From OMII01 sp947467385 (lineage in GTDB: Bacteria; Bdellovibrionota_C; UBA2361; OMII01): a stretch of DNA of 64,000 nt. Below, in pieces: positions 53,074 through 62,518 of the stretch. The notes beneath the pieces were generated by a model that ran no database searches, was not told the origin of the DNA, and saw only the letters and a program-made list of their open reading frames with translations. The stretch covers positions 17,993 to 81,992 of the forward strand of contig JBIKLA010000017.1 in the NCBI GenBank assembly GCA_044360075.1, given 5' to 3'. The position numbers and the translations under genes were made by a program. Each line of letters starts with the position of its first letter. Position 1 is the first letter of the stretch.

Positions 53074-54315
53074 ATGGCCGACAAGGACAACAAGCCCGTC
53101 ATTATCGTCAAGAAGGGGGGCCACGGCGGCCACCACGGCGGAGCATGGAAGATTGCGTATGCCGACTTCACCACGGCGATGATGTGCTTCTTCCTTTGCA
53201 TGTGGCTCATCAACACGGCCTCTATCACCACCAGAGAGGCGATAGCCTCCTACTTCAGGAAGCCGTCGGTATTCACCGAGGGATCGGGCATGCCGGTGCT
53301 GCTTGGGGGCCAAGGTGTGCTGGAGGATGCGTTTACTCCTCCGCGCCCCGAAGACAAGCGTAAGCTCAAAAACCCCTCGGATGATCCAGCGCGTAAGCTT
53401 TACGGCGAAACGGATGAGGATCAGGACAAGCACTACATCAGGGACGGTCGCCTGCCGCCAAAGAAGAACCGCGGGCCAGACCAGATCACGGGCCTCAACA
53501 CCGACAAGAAGAAGCCGGAGGAGAGCCGCAAGGAGATCCGGCTCCGGCTAATCGCCGAGGCGGCCCAGAAGGACATCAAGAAGCTGCTTCAGTCCAACCC
53601 TCAAATCTCCCGTGCTCTCGGAAGGATCGAGGCCTCAGTCGATTCGGATGGGCTCAAGATCGACATTATGGATACGGACAAGCATTCTATGTTCGACAGG
53701 GGAAGCGCCCGGCTGAACAAGGACTCCGAGGCCGCGTTCCAGATGATCACCGACACCCTCAAGAAGTACCCAAACACGATCGACATAGAGGGCCATACCG
53801 ACGCCATGCCGTTCCCAACCGCCTCCGGCACCTACACCAACTGGGAGCTTTCGGCTGACCGCGCGAACGCAGCCCGCAGGCTTTTAGAGGCACAGGGCCT
53901 TCCGAAAAACCAGATCGTGAGCGTCGTTGGAAAGGCATCGAGCGATCCAAAGCTGCCTGAGGACCCAATGGCGCCCACCAATCGGCGCATATCCCTGAAG
54001 CTCAGGTTCGATTGGCAGGGCGACATTCGCCCCTTCGAGGAGCACGAGTCGCAAGAGGGGCTACGGCAGCTCCTGTCCGCCCCGCCGGGCAGCGAGGGCC
54101 TGCCGACACCACCGCCGGACCTGCCGGATGAGCCCACCGCGGTGCCGACACCCGCGACCCCAACACCCGGGCCAACCCCGTACGACAGCCGCTCTGGCCG
54201 CGTCAAGCTCCCCGAGGGCCCTCCGGTAACCGAAAACCCCCAGTATATGCCTGAGGACAAGATCTTTGGGCATAACCCTGTGCTTGGCGCCAAAGAGCTA
54301 TTCTCAAACCGCTAA
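53074..54315 (+). CDS. motB: flagellar motor stator protein MotB, long form
   Basis: Stator subunit anchoring the motor to peptidoglycan. 413 residues. The N-terminal Gly/His-rich GGHGGHHGGAWKIAYADFTT leads into a single membrane helix; the proton-carrying Asp is D31 in YADFTTAMMCFFL. Residues about 75-170 are a long charged linker (more than in E. coli). An OmpA-like domain follows (IDIEGHTDAMPFPTASGTY, WELSADRANAARRLLEAQGL, NRRISLKLRFDWQ). The final ~65 residues are Pro-rich (many TP/PTP repeats), beyond the usual C terminus. Coupled to motA. Confidence 0.95.
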   Translation: MADKDNKPVIIVKKGGHGGHHGGAWKIAYADFTTAMMCFFLCMWLINTASITTREAIASYFRKPSVFTEGSGMPVLLGGQGVLEDAFTPPRPEDKRKLKNPSDDPARKLYGETDEDQDKHYIRDGRLPPKKNRGPDQITGLNTDKKKPEESRKEIRLRLIAEAAQKDIKKLLQSNPQISRALGRIEASVDSDGLKIDIMDTDKHSMFDRGSARLNKDSEAAFQMITDTLKKYPNTIDIEGHTDAMPFPTASGTYTNWELSADRANAARRLLEAQGLPKNQIVSVVGKASSDPKLPEDPMAPTNRRISLKLRFDWQGDIRPFEEHESQEGLRQLLSAPPGSEGLPTPPPDLPDEPTAVPTPATPTPGPTPYDSRSGRVKLPEGPPVTENPQYMPEDKIFGHNPVLGAKELFSNR

Positions 54316-54386
54316 GGCACTCGGCGCTTGCGCCCACTCCCGTCAGATCGGAAGATGCCCCGCGAGTTAAAGTTTTTTATTTCCCT

Positions 54387-54773
54387 ATGAAGACGGCTCA
54401 GGTCACGGCGGCTTTTCTTATGGCTCTCGGAGTTGCAAGCGGCGCTTTCGGCGCGCATGCGCTGCGCGACTCGGTTCCCGTGCCAGATCTCCTCATTTGG
54501 GAAAAAGCCGTGCTCTACCAGCTGATCCACGCCCTCGCTGCCCTGTGCGTTGCAAGCTCGTCGGGGCTTCTCATGAGCGCGCGGGCTCGCTTGGCCATCA
54601 CATGGATGCTGCTTGTCTCAATCGTCATCTTCTCGGGCACCCTGTACGTATTGGTGCTGGCCAACATGCGCTGGCTCGGCATGATTACCCCGCTCGGCGG
54701 ATCCGGCTTTATTGCGGCCTGGTTACTGCTTGCCTTTCAGCTACTTAAGGCGCCGTCGAACGGGACAAATTAA
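54387..54773 (+). CDS. DUF423 family membrane protein (YgdD-like)
   Basis: 128-residue inner-membrane protein with four hydrophobic helices. The N-terminal FLMALGVASGAFGAHALRDS (conserved GAFGAHAL) and KAVLYQLIHALAALCVA are the family hallmarks, followed by FSGTLYVLVL and LGMITPLGGSGFIAAWLLLA. The function of the family is unknown. Confidence 0.92.
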   Translation: MKTAQVTAAFLMALGVASGAFGAHALRDSVPVPDLLIWEKAVLYQLIHALAALCVASSSGLLMSARARLAITWMLLVSIVIFSGTLYVLVLANMRWLGMITPLGGSGFIAAWLLLAFQLLKAPSNGTN

Positions 54774-54810
54774 GGGAATCCGCCCCCCTATCCGGTCCAT
54801 CCTAACGGTC

Positions 54811-55431
54811 ATGATGCGGACCCGCGCCCAAAATATCGCCAAAGCCAGTGCGCTCATTGTTGGAGCAGCCCTGTCCGCCTTAGTCGCTTCGTGCGGCGGT
54901 GGTGGTGGTGGTAGTGGCGGAGGAAGCAGCAGCTCCCCAAATAACGCCGGCAGCGTCTCGCTCAACGTTGAGAAGGGACAGATGGACACGGGGGACAAGA
55001 ACCGGGTCACGATTGAGATCAATGACCTTAACGCCCGGGGGGTTCTCCTAAAAGTGCACTACCCCGCGGCCCTGCGGTACGTCGACAACAGCGCTCGCCT
55101 CTTCCCCGATCGGGAAGAAGAAACCCGTATCTCGCCATTCGATGAGGCGATCCTCAAGGGCGATCGGTACCTAGTTTTTTTCCTCTACCCAAGCTCCGCA
55201 ATCAACGACAACTACATCTCGCTGGAGTTCGACCTCAAGGCGATCAAGAGCAATCCGGATGCCTATGTTGAAGTGGACCTGGACAACAATGATCCGGCAG
55301 TTCCGGACAGCGGCGAGTTTAGGGCCGCCAGTCCCCGCTTCTCTGCCCTTGAACGCTGGGACGTGGAGATTATCGGGGAATCGACTGATCCCACCCCTAC
55401 CCCAGCTCCAACACGCACTCCGCGCAATTAG
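54811..55431 (+). CDS. lipoprotein with cohesin-like beta domain
   Basis: 206-residue lipoprotein. Signal peptide ends in LSALVASC (acylated Cys28) followed by a Gly/Ser run. The mature domain (KGQMDTGDKNRVTIEINDLN, GVLLKVHYPAALRYVDNSAR, YISLEFDLKAIKSNPDAYVE) has the beta pattern of cohesin-like or Ig-like domains. The C terminus is Thr/Pro-rich. ATG 54811 is chosen because the signal peptide begins there; the frame is open from 54712, overlapping DUF423. Confidence 0.7.
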   Translation: MMRTRAQNIAKASALIVGAALSALVASCGGGGGGSGGGSSSSPNNAGSVSLNVEKGQMDTGDKNRVTIEINDLNARGVLLKVHYPAALRYVDNSARLFPDREEETRISPFDEAILKGDRYLVFFLYPSSAINDNYISLEFDLKAIKSNPDAYVEVDLDNNDPAVPDSGEFRAASPRFSALERWDVEIIGESTDPTPTPAPTRTPRN

Positions 55432-55538
55432 CCGGCCCAAGACACCCCCTAAAACACCCTCCAGGGGCCATTCCCGGTGGACTCTTGCGCTAAAAACAGC
55501 CATTCTCTGAGTGTCGTTTTTGAGTGATGTGATGACAC

Positions 55539-56405
55539 ATGAGCAATAACACCGCCGAGTCCCCGTCCCTCGCTGAAGAGAATCTTGGCCGCTCCTCGTG
55601 CCGACCGTTCTTGAAGTGGGCTGGTGGTAAGACGCAGCTCCTGCCGCACCTCATTCATCGCATCCCCAATTCGTTTAACCGCTACATTGAGCCTTTTATC
55701 GGCGGAGGCGCGCTCTTTTTTGCGCTTCAGCCGAAGGTCGCTCTGATCGCTGACTGCAATCAGGAGCTTATCAACTGCTACCAGGTCGTCAGGACCGATG
55801 TTGAGGCGCTGATTGAGGAGCTCAAGGTCTACCGCTACGACAAGGAGATGTACTACGCAGTCCGTGAGCTGGATCGCCGCCCAGACTTCGGCGAGCTCTC
55901 GCGCGTCAAACGTGCCGCACGCCTTATCTACCTCAACAAGACGTGCTTTAACGGCCTCTATCGTGTGAACTCTAAGGGGTATTTCAACGTGCCTTTTGGA
56001 ACCTACACGGATCCCACTATCGTCGACGCGGAGAACCTGCGCGCGTGCAGCAAGGTTCTTCAGCGCACCGTGATCCAGAGTGGAAACTTTGAGCAGGTTC
56101 TCGAAATCGCAGAGGCCGGCGACTTCGTGTACTTCGATCCGCCCTATGCGCCCAGCTCCGGCACCGCCGACTTTACAAGCTACAGCAAGGAGGGCTTCGA
56201 CGATGCGGCCCAGGAGATGCTGCTCCTCGTGTGCCTTCAGCTCAATCAGCGCGGGGTTAAGTGGATGGTTTCCAACTCGAACACGACACTCATTCAGGAG
56301 CTCTATCGCGGATTTAAGGTTGAGCCGGTCGGGGCCTCGCGCGCCATCAACTCGAAGGCTTCCAAGCGCGGGTCGGTAATCGAGCTCCTTATCCGAAACT
56401 TCTAG
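55539..56405 (+). CDS. dam: DNA adenine methyltransferase (D12 class), orphan
   Basis: Methylates adenine N6 in a short site, probably GATC, cytoplasmic. 288 residues. FLKWAGGK at residues 24-31 is the SAM-binding motif, IEPFIGGGALFF follows, and the catalytic DPPY is at residues 200-203. The target recognition region lies between (RLIYLNKTCFNGLYRVNSKG), and VSNSNTTLIQELY is the late Dam-type block. No restriction endonuclease gene is adjacent, so it is an orphan regulatory or repair-type methylase, or a relic of a restriction system. Preceded by a 107-bp gap from the lipoprotein gene. Confidence 0.93.
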   Translation: MSNNTAESPSLAEENLGRSSCRPFLKWAGGKTQLLPHLIHRIPNSFNRYIEPFIGGGALFFALQPKVALIADCNQELINCYQVVRTDVEALIEELKVYRYDKEMYYAVRELDRRPDFGELSRVKRAARLIYLNKTCFNGLYRVNSKGYFNVPFGTYTDPTIVDAENLRACSKVLQRTVIQSGNFEQVLEIAEAGDFVYFDPPYAPSSGTADFTSYSKEGFDDAAQEMLLLVCLQLNQRGVKWMVSNSNTTLIQELYRGFKVEPVGASRAINSKASKRGSVIELLIRNF

Positions 56406-56589
56406 TCCCGCCATCAATTCGCAGCCGATGGCTCAGCCGCCATGGGCTTGATTCAGACCAAAACCGCCTCATAGTGACACCGTGCGTGCGCTTAGGAGCC
56501 AGAGCGCGAGCTGCTATCAATACCATGCGTGTGGGCATGGAAGGTCCAGCCCCATCATGTTGGGAACTTTTCGATAACAGGAGGTTATC

Positions 56590-56865
56590 ATGAAGGTTTT
56601 CATTTGGCTGACGGTTGCGTTGACCCTGCTCCTGACCGGCTGCCGCTCGCCCCACAGGTGCGCGGTTATTGAGGTGCCCTGCTTTAAGCAAGCGCCCCTA
56701 CAGCCGGCTCAACCCACTTCGGAAAGGCCTGGTGCACAGATCGTGCAGGCTATTTTCGGGACGGGTGAGAGCGATGAGGTCCGCGCAGCTCGACTCAGGC
56801 TGGCCACCGCCATCGTTGTGGTTGGGGGTCAGATCGCTTTTGAGATAATCAAGGCGAACAACTGA
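56590..56865 (+). CDS. small lipoprotein
   Basis: 91-residue lipoprotein with a perfect ribosome site (AGGAGGT, seven bases before ATG). The N-terminal MKVFIWLTVALTLLLTGC is a type II signal with acylated Cys18. The mature part has a Cys-containing segment RCAVIEVPCFKQAPLQPAQP and a C-terminal hydrophobic helix (LRLATAIVVVGGQIAFEIIK). No known family. Followed by a 13-bp-stem hairpin. Confidence 0.75.
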   Translation: MKVFIWLTVALTLLLTGCRSPHRCAVIEVPCFKQAPLQPAQPTSERPGAQIVQAIFGTGESDEVRAARLRLATAIVVVGGQIAFEIIKANN

Positions 56866-56869
56866 GTTC

Positions 56870-56917
56870 GGTGTGAGCAAGGCATGGTATCTCTTTCTGG
56901 ACCTCCTTGCTCACACC
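56870..56917. terminator. bidirectional terminator-like hairpin
   Basis: A perfect 13-bp stem, GGTGTGAGCAAGG with its complement (56905-56917), loop 22 nt. It lies between two convergent small genes (plus at 56865, minus at 56958). No T-run on either side, so it is perhaps factor-dependent or a transcript-stability element. Confidence 0.6.
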
Positions 56918-56957
56918 CATTGCGGCTTGTCTGCCCTCAGTGCCGCTCTTCCCCGCC

Positions 56958-57317
56958 TTACCGAGCCGATTCCTGCCCGTAGTTTCTGGCCTGATTCGGC
57001 CACGATCCTCCTGCGTTCATCTGCGTCTGCCCCGCTGCGTTGTTTGGGGTGATTCCAGCGGCATTAAAGGGAGTCTGGCTGCGGAGGCGCCACGCATCCA
57101 ATGAGGGGCGCTTCTCCGCTGGTGCAGGCCGCCTGGTTCCACGAACAACACACCGAGTTCCCGTGTCATACTCGCTTCCGCACAGCGGAAGCGGCTCGGA
57201 CCTCCCGTTGCAGGCAACTTCTTCGTGCCCTGAGGCACCTTTATGGGTCAGCACGCACTGAGCCTCAGCGGACTGGACCAAGGCCCCAAGGATCGCAAAG
57301 GCCAATACAATTCTCAT
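56958..57317 (-). CDS. small secreted hypothetical protein
   Basis: Likely secreted 119-residue protein. MRIVLAFAILGALVQSAEAQ is a signal peptide with cleavage after AEA. The mature part has several Cys (CVLTHKGASGHEEVACNG, CGSEYDTGTRC) that could form disulfides, and a Gln/Asn/Gly/Pro-rich C terminus. The frame opens earlier at 57371, but the signal begins at 57317. No ribosome site of note. Convergent with the small lipoprotein. Confidence 0.45.
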   Translation of the reverse strand: MRIVLAFAILGALVQSAEAQCVLTHKGASGHEEVACNGRSEPLPLCGSEYDTGTRCVVRGTRRPAPAEKRPSLDAWRLRSQTPFNAAGITPNNAAGQTQMNAGGSWPNQARNYGQESAR

Positions 57318-57387
57318 GCTCAAAGTATGGCTCACGCGGTATATGAGCAAAAGATCCCGGTCATGCTGCAAGCTGGAGTGCGCATGG

Positions 57388-60300
57388 CTAGCGCTTGGCT
57401 AATGTCCGGTTGGTGACCGAAATTTCCGGCGACATGCCCGTCCGGCCCGTCACGTCGTCAACCCGGATCTTAACCTTGATGGGCCCTTTGCGAATCTTCT
57501 TCCAATCAATGGTATTAGGCCTGTTGCTATTGCACCCCAGGGAGTTGATTACCGGCTTGTTGTTGACGATCAGCACGCATCGAACAGCCTGCGCCAGATT
57601 TTCAACGTTAACTCGCACCTGAGAGGTGCGCGGCAGCAATTCGCCTTCCTTGATGCCACTGATGCTAATGACGAGCGGCGCAGTCAGATCCGGCGGAGGG
57701 GGCTGCGCCGAGCCCTGCGGCATCGAAAACGAGAATAAGAGGTCGTTTCCAGCAAGGTCACGGGCGCTGAGCCGGAAGTAGTAGATCTTGAAATCCTTTG
57801 TAGCGTCGATAGTTGCTTCGTAGCGGTAGTCGCCCAGCTCCCTGAGCGCGATGGGCCTCCAGGTCTTGGTGTCACTGCTCTGTTCGAGCGTGACGGAGGC
57901 GAGGCCATCCGGCATCTCAATGTGATAGGCGCCCACCCCTGGGGAGTCGTCCCGCGCACCCAGGCCCGGATTTGGGTTAAGCTTGAATGCAAGCGTATTG
58001 TCCTGCCTCGGATCCACGACAGATTGCCAGATGCCTTTCACAAGCAGGTGCATCGACTCTATTGATGGGGGATTTTCATCCCGAGGGCTCACTCGGTGTT
58101 CCTCCTCGGTGGGAATTGTAAAGGAGGTGCGGCTCTCAACCGGAAGCTCAAACTCATCTCCTAGAAAGAAATGGCTCAAAACCTGCGTATAGCGGCCAGG
58201 AGGGGTCGTGGTAGGAGTTTGGTATTCGGCGCCTGGAATGGGCAACCTGAGAAGCCTGGTCGAGGTACCCTGCGGAAAAAACGGTTCAAGGAAAAACTGC
58301 CCCGAATAGGATGTCGAGGGAATGGGGGTTTCATCCCTCAGGAATTCAAGCGCGTGCTCGGTGAGCGATTGGCTAAAGGCACTCCCGCCGTAGCTCAAGA
58401 CGCCCTCTCCCTGTGTCGGCACAAAGAGGTTGGTTGAGGCCCCCACGTTATACCATCGGGAGGAGTCAATGAGCGGCAGGGGTTGTAGATTGATCAGCCT
58501 CGGGCCCTGCGTCTCTACCCGGAGCTGCTTGTAGTAGGTCGAGGGGCTCAGGCGCGGCAGTATTGGCCGCTGCACCGGAATCCAAGCCACAAGTCCCCGA
58601 GAGCTTGGAAAGAGTAAAGGGCCATTTATGCCAAGGTAGTCGGGAGATTCCTCTGCCACAATGCTGACGAAGGGCAGGTCGGGGTACGCCACGCGAGATG
58701 GATCCTCGGTCTCATAGGTTGCCACTGAAAACGCCCCGGGCCTATTACTGCGCTGAAAGGCCGTGGTGCCCACCTGACAAAGCTGCCTGGTGGGCATCCC
58801 ATCCTGGAAGCTATCCGGAAGGCAAGCAGCAACCGAAAAACGAGCTGGTCCCTGCCCCTGCCTCGGGGACGATCCCATCACAAATAGCGGCTGAGGCGTG
58901 CCCGTCTTCAGGGTTAGGTCGGAAGAGATCCCCGTCGCATGGTGGTAGAGGTGCAGGACTGCAGCCGGATCCCCGGCGTTCCCCTTTGCTGGCATGGCAA
59001 CGCCCGTCAGCACAAAGGTCGAATCGAGGGAATTGATGCTGTAATCGAGCCTTTGAAGGTCGCTGCCCTCGAACGCAAGGGGGACGGCCGGGCTCAATCC
59101 GCGAGGGTTGATGGTCCATGCAACAAAAGGATTCCGGATAGCCTTGCCTTGCCAGTCGGTCGGCTGGAACCGGATCGAATGAGCCGACTCTTGCGGATCT
59201 AAGGATAGGGCCGGCGTCGAACTGCCTACTTCTATGCGCTTAACCACTTGCGAGAGGCGGAGTCTCCCCTGAGCCGTTACTTCGGCCCAAATTCCCGATA
59301 CACCCCACGTTCCTGCACGGGGCACCTGCACCGCTGTCATGGAGGACTGTTCGGTAACCTGAATTTTATCGTCCTGTGAGGATACTAGGGTCAGGGAGGC
59401 AGGCAGCGCTCCAGGGAAAGTAATCGGGACCTCATAGGCCTTCACGACTGAGGCCATTACCTTGACTCGCTCCTGTGGGCTTGAGAGAAATATTGTACCT
59501 CGATACTCACCGTTCTTTGCCTTAGCCATGTCGAGGGACGATGAAATGGCAACCGTGACGCTTCCTCCAGCCGGAATGGTGATCGTTTTTGGCCCACTTC
59601 CGAAAGATGCGTCTTTCGTTTCCGCCTCTGCTCCATCGAAAGCCACGAAGGTGCAGCACTTGCGGGAGGCCGTAAGCTCCAGGGGGACATCCTTGATGGT
59701 GTTAGTAATCCTCACCTGACGCTCCGCTGAATATGCCTGGCGTGCTGGATCAACAGTTCCAAACGTAACTTTGCCGGAAGAAAGCCTCAGCCGTGAGCCC
59801 ACGAAGGCAACTACATCAAGCGAGAGCTCCTCCTCCGGTGTGAGGAGGGTAAATGTCCGCTTTGTAGTGGCTGAGGAGGGGATCTGCGCATGGTCCACAG
59901 TAACGGTGACATGAAAAGCCCCGACTTCCCCGGGAGCAAGCTCCAGCGAAGGCTCCCTGAATCTGAGCGAAATGCCCTCCTGTTCAAGCTTCAAGGGAGG
60001 AGCGATCGTCCGGCTGCGGCGCGAGATGTTTTGAATCCGTATCTCGCGCTTAAACTCCTGCTGCCGAAGCTGCGGCGTATACTCAAGCAATATCGGCGCC
60101 CCAAAAAAGCGGAAGCTTCTGCTTTGAAAGCTTACGGCATTGATCGCCCCTCTCACGTCGACAAGTCCCGCCCCTTGGGTCGTGTGCGGCTCTTTAAGGT
60201 CCGTCGCGGTCTCCATTATAATCGCCTTCACCTGTGCCGCCGATAGGCTTGGATTTGCCTGCAACAGTAGGGCTGCCACGCCCGCCACGTGAGGCGTTGC

Positions 60301-61740
60301 CATCGAGGTTCCTGAGGCCAACATGTGCTTTCGGTCAAAGCATATTTTCCTTGGGTGAGTAACCGCACTCGCGCGAGCGGCACAAATCCGAACTCCAGGC
60401 GCCGCTATGTCAGGCTTGCGCACATCTGGAAACCCCTCGATGGGCCCGCGTGACGAGAATTCTGCGATCGGCCCTGTGCAATAGTCAGTTTTGATTCCAG
60501 GCTCGCACGCTGCGCCGACGGTGATTGCGCTGCGGGCGCTTCCCGGATCTCCGATTGTGTTTCCTTGGGGCCCCGCATTCCCGGCGGCTATCGTAAAGAC
60601 CGTTCCGTGGGCGCTGCCAAAATCAACGGCACGCGATAGCGGAGAGTCGGGATTTCCCGGCCCCCCCAGACTCATCGTGCACACATCGACGCGATCATCA
60701 AAGTTGCCGTCGCCGTTGGGATCGATACATCGCTCGATGCCCCCAAGCACACTAGAGTCATCTCCCGAGCCCTTGGCGCTTAGCACCTTAAAGGCGTACA
60801 GAGTCGCGCCCGGAGCCACTCCGGGCAGAAGCCCCGTAGTTCCGTTCCTCTTTTTGTAGCTTCCCAGGCCAGCTGCGGTAGCGGCCACATGCGTTCCATG
60901 CCCCTGATCATCCATCGGATCCGAATCGTTGTTGACGACGTCATAGCCCCCTACGACACGGCAGCCACGACCGAAGCAGCCTCCGAGGTCTGGGTGCTTG
61001 TAGTCTACACCAGTGTCGACGACGCCGATTGTGACACCGGTGCCGTCAATAGGTCGGCCACGCTCGTCCTTTCTGTTCCAGGCGCTTGGCACCCGAATAA
61101 AGTCGACTGACGTGTCGAGGCTCATTGAGACGGGGTGAATTGGGTGAATCTTAATGCCAGAAACGCCTGCAAGCTTGGCCGAGGCCTGTGCTACCGAAAC
61201 GCCACGCACGGCGAATCCGTTGAAGGCGGTCCGAAATTTTTCTATAGAGGGCCTGGTCCCAGGCTTGGCACTGGAAAGCGTGTCTGCCCGGCCACCAAAG
61301 GCGCTCTCAAGCTCAGCCCCTACACGGGCCTGCTCTGCATCGAGGCGACGCTCCGCTTCCGCGACCCGGTCCTTGGTGTTTTGAACGGTGGCACCACCCT
61401 CAGACTGCGCCGCAGTCTTGGCTGCGACCAGCGGGGGCTCCTGCAGCTCTATGAACACGCCAAGTGGGGTCAGTGGCGTTTCTTGTATGACCTGCTCGGT
61501 ACCATCCGCACTGACCTGAGTTCTACGACGGTACAGTCCGTCATTGGTTATTACCAATCGCGTGGCCATTTCTGCTTTAGCTGCAGCAGCCGAGGGCTTA
61601 CTTCCTTGTTGCTCCAAGGGCTCAACTATCGGCTGGCAGAACGAGGTCGATGGATACGCGACAGCCTGATACGCGAGCATGAGCCCTACGAACCGTAGCG
61701 CTGCGCGCGAACACGCCCTGGTATACTGCGGAGCCCCCAT
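57388..61740 (-). CDS. large subtilisin-family (S8) serine protease
   Basis: 1450-residue exported serine endopeptidase. The N terminus is hydrophobic and signal-like; an inhibitor-type prodomain follows (about 60-215). The catalytic triad is clear: Asp242 in GVVDTGVDYKHPDLGG, His281 in GHGTHVAATAAG, Ser479 in ASGTSMATPHVAGVAAL, with the oxyanion Asn388 in IAAGNAG. The remaining ~950 residues are several beta-rich (Ig/Fn3-like) modules and a C-terminal module. GGGAGGAGGGGG precedes the start. It is probably surface or secreted; substrates are unknown. Confidence 0.93.
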   Translation of the reverse strand: MGAPQYTRACSRAALRFVGLMLAYQAVAYPSTSFCQPIVEPLEQQGSKPSAAAAKAEMATRLVITNDGLYRRRTQVSADGTEQVIQETPLTPLGVFIELQEPPLVAAKTAAQSEGGATVQNTKDRVAEAERRLDAEQARVGAELESAFGGRADTLSSAKPGTRPSIEKFRTAFNGFAVRGVSVAQASAKLAGVSGIKIHPIHPVSMSLDTSVDFIRVPSAWNRKDERGRPIDGTGVTIGVVDTGVDYKHPDLGGCFGRGCRVVGGYDVVNNDSDPMDDQGHGTHVAATAAGLGSYKKRNGTTGLLPGVAPGATLYAFKVLSAKGSGDDSSVLGGIERCIDPNGDGNFDDRVDVCTMSLGGPGNPDSPLSRAVDFGSAHGTVFTIAAGNAGPQGNTIGDPGSARSAITVGAACEPGIKTDYCTGPIAEFSSRGPIEGFPDVRKPDIAAPGVRICAARASAVTHPRKICFDRKHMLASGTSMATPHVAGVAALLLQANPSLSAAQVKAIIMETATDLKEPHTTQGAGLVDVRGAINAVSFQSRSFRFFGAPILLEYTPQLRQQEFKREIRIQNISRRSRTIAPPLKLEQEGISLRFREPSLELAPGEVGAFHVTVTVDHAQIPSSATTKRTFTLLTPEEELSLDVVAFVGSRLRLSSGKVTFGTVDPARQAYSAERQVRITNTIKDVPLELTASRKCCTFVAFDGAEAETKDASFGSGPKTITIPAGGSVTVAISSSLDMAKAKNGEYRGTIFLSSPQERVKVMASVVKAYEVPITFPGALPASLTLVSSQDDKIQVTEQSSMTAVQVPRAGTWGVSGIWAEVTAQGRLRLSQVVKRIEVGSSTPALSLDPQESAHSIRFQPTDWQGKAIRNPFVAWTINPRGLSPAVPLAFEGSDLQRLDYSINSLDSTFVLTGVAMPAKGNAGDPAAVLHLYHHATGISSDLTLKTGTPQPLFVMGSSPRQGQGPARFSVAACLPDSFQDGMPTRQLCQVGTTAFQRSNRPGAFSVATYETEDPSRVAYPDLPFVSIVAEESPDYLGINGPLLFPSSRGLVAWIPVQRPILPRLSPSTYYKQLRVETQGPRLINLQPLPLIDSSRWYNVGASTNLFVPTQGEGVLSYGGSAFSQSLTEHALEFLRDETPIPSTSYSGQFFLEPFFPQGTSTRLLRLPIPGAEYQTPTTTPPGRYTQVLSHFFLGDEFELPVESRTSFTIPTEEEHRVSPRDENPPSIESMHLLVKGIWQSVVDPRQDNTLAFKLNPNPGLGARDDSPGVGAYHIEMPDGLASVTLEQSSDTKTWRPIALRELGDYRYEATIDATKDFKIYYFRLSARDLAGNDLLFSFSMPQGSAQPPPPDLTAPLVISISGIKEGELLPRTSQVRVNVENLAQAVRCVLIVNNKPVINSLGCNSNRPNTIDWKKIRKGPIKVKIRVDDVTGRTGMSPEISVTNRTLAKR

Positions 61741-62152
61741 ACTCCCCCTCCTCCCTTTAATGACTCATATCGGCAGATTATCGAGTCGGCATAATGGTTC
61801 ATGGCGATTAGCCTTTTTTGGCGTCGAGCTCTAAGCTCTCGAAAGAAGTAGCTTTTTAGGAAGCTATGGGCACCGGCCTGCCGGTCCTGTGGACTTCCGG
61901 CCCCGATCACACCCCGGAGTCAAGGGGCTGGGCGGGCGGCGCGCAGACTCCTCACCATTGACGCATGCCCCTCCGCGACAAAGCGAGCAATCAGCTTGCT
62001 GCCTGCCACATAGCGCGGTTCCTCGCTCTCAAGAAGATCACCATCGGAGAGGGCCCGTTGCCTACTTCCCAAAGAACGGCCCACCTCTTGAGCGCTGCGA
62101 AAGTCCGGGTGCCGCACACGTGAGTGCTGGTAACCACCTCCGGTAGAGGCAG
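61741..62152. other. intergenic region upstream of subtilase
   Basis: About 410 bp with the subtilase promoter. Short open frames (61889-62146 plus, 61920-62117 minus) lack convincing domain signs. A weak ACCGG/CCGGT hairpin lies at 61872-61885. No gene is called. Confidence 0.4.
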
Positions 62153-62345
62153 GAAATCGATGGCCTTCGTGCCATTGCGGTATTGAGTGCGCTCATCGCT
62201 ATTTTCAATTTTGTGCGAAGGAGACCGCTGCCTGACTTACCTGGGGAACTGATTGATGGATCTTGTCGTGTTCGATGATGCTCATCTTAACGCTCCGAGC
62301 TTAATTCCTGAGACTCATAAGATGAGGGTAGATATCTTCAGTTAG
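62153..62345 (+). pseudogene. acyltransferase-3/SGNH gene remnant with internal deletion
   Basis: Remnant of a gene like the neighbour at 62519-63896, on the opposite strand. EIDGLRAIAVLSAL (62153-62194) is the N-terminal signature of the acyltransferase-3 family. Directly after it, in another frame, VRSSLFSILCEGDRCLTYLG and LMDLVVFDDAHLNAP (62187-62345) match the extreme C terminus of the neighbour (VSLFSILCEQERCLT, DLVVFDDSHLNAP). Everything in between is deleted. A TGA at 62250 interrupts the C-terminal part where the relative has Ser, and a TAG stands upstream where Tyr of the usual YRPEIDGLRA would be. Confidence 0.8.
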
Positions 62346-62518
62346 CTGGCCCTACGCACATTTGGCAGTCGGGGGTTGTCTGATCTGCGCGCACGAAATC
62401 CTGTTTTCGGGACGGTGCGGGCGCTGGCTTAGCAGTCCCGCCAGCCTTGGGCCGGATACGCGTCCAGGAGACAGACTTTCACTGGACTCGAATGGCGCCT
62501 CAAAGCGGCCTCCGAGAA

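Noticed and set aside
61889..62146. 85-residue frame and overlapping 65-residue antisense frame near the subtilase start
   Set aside because: No domain, no ribosome site; probably noncoding or decayed DNA.
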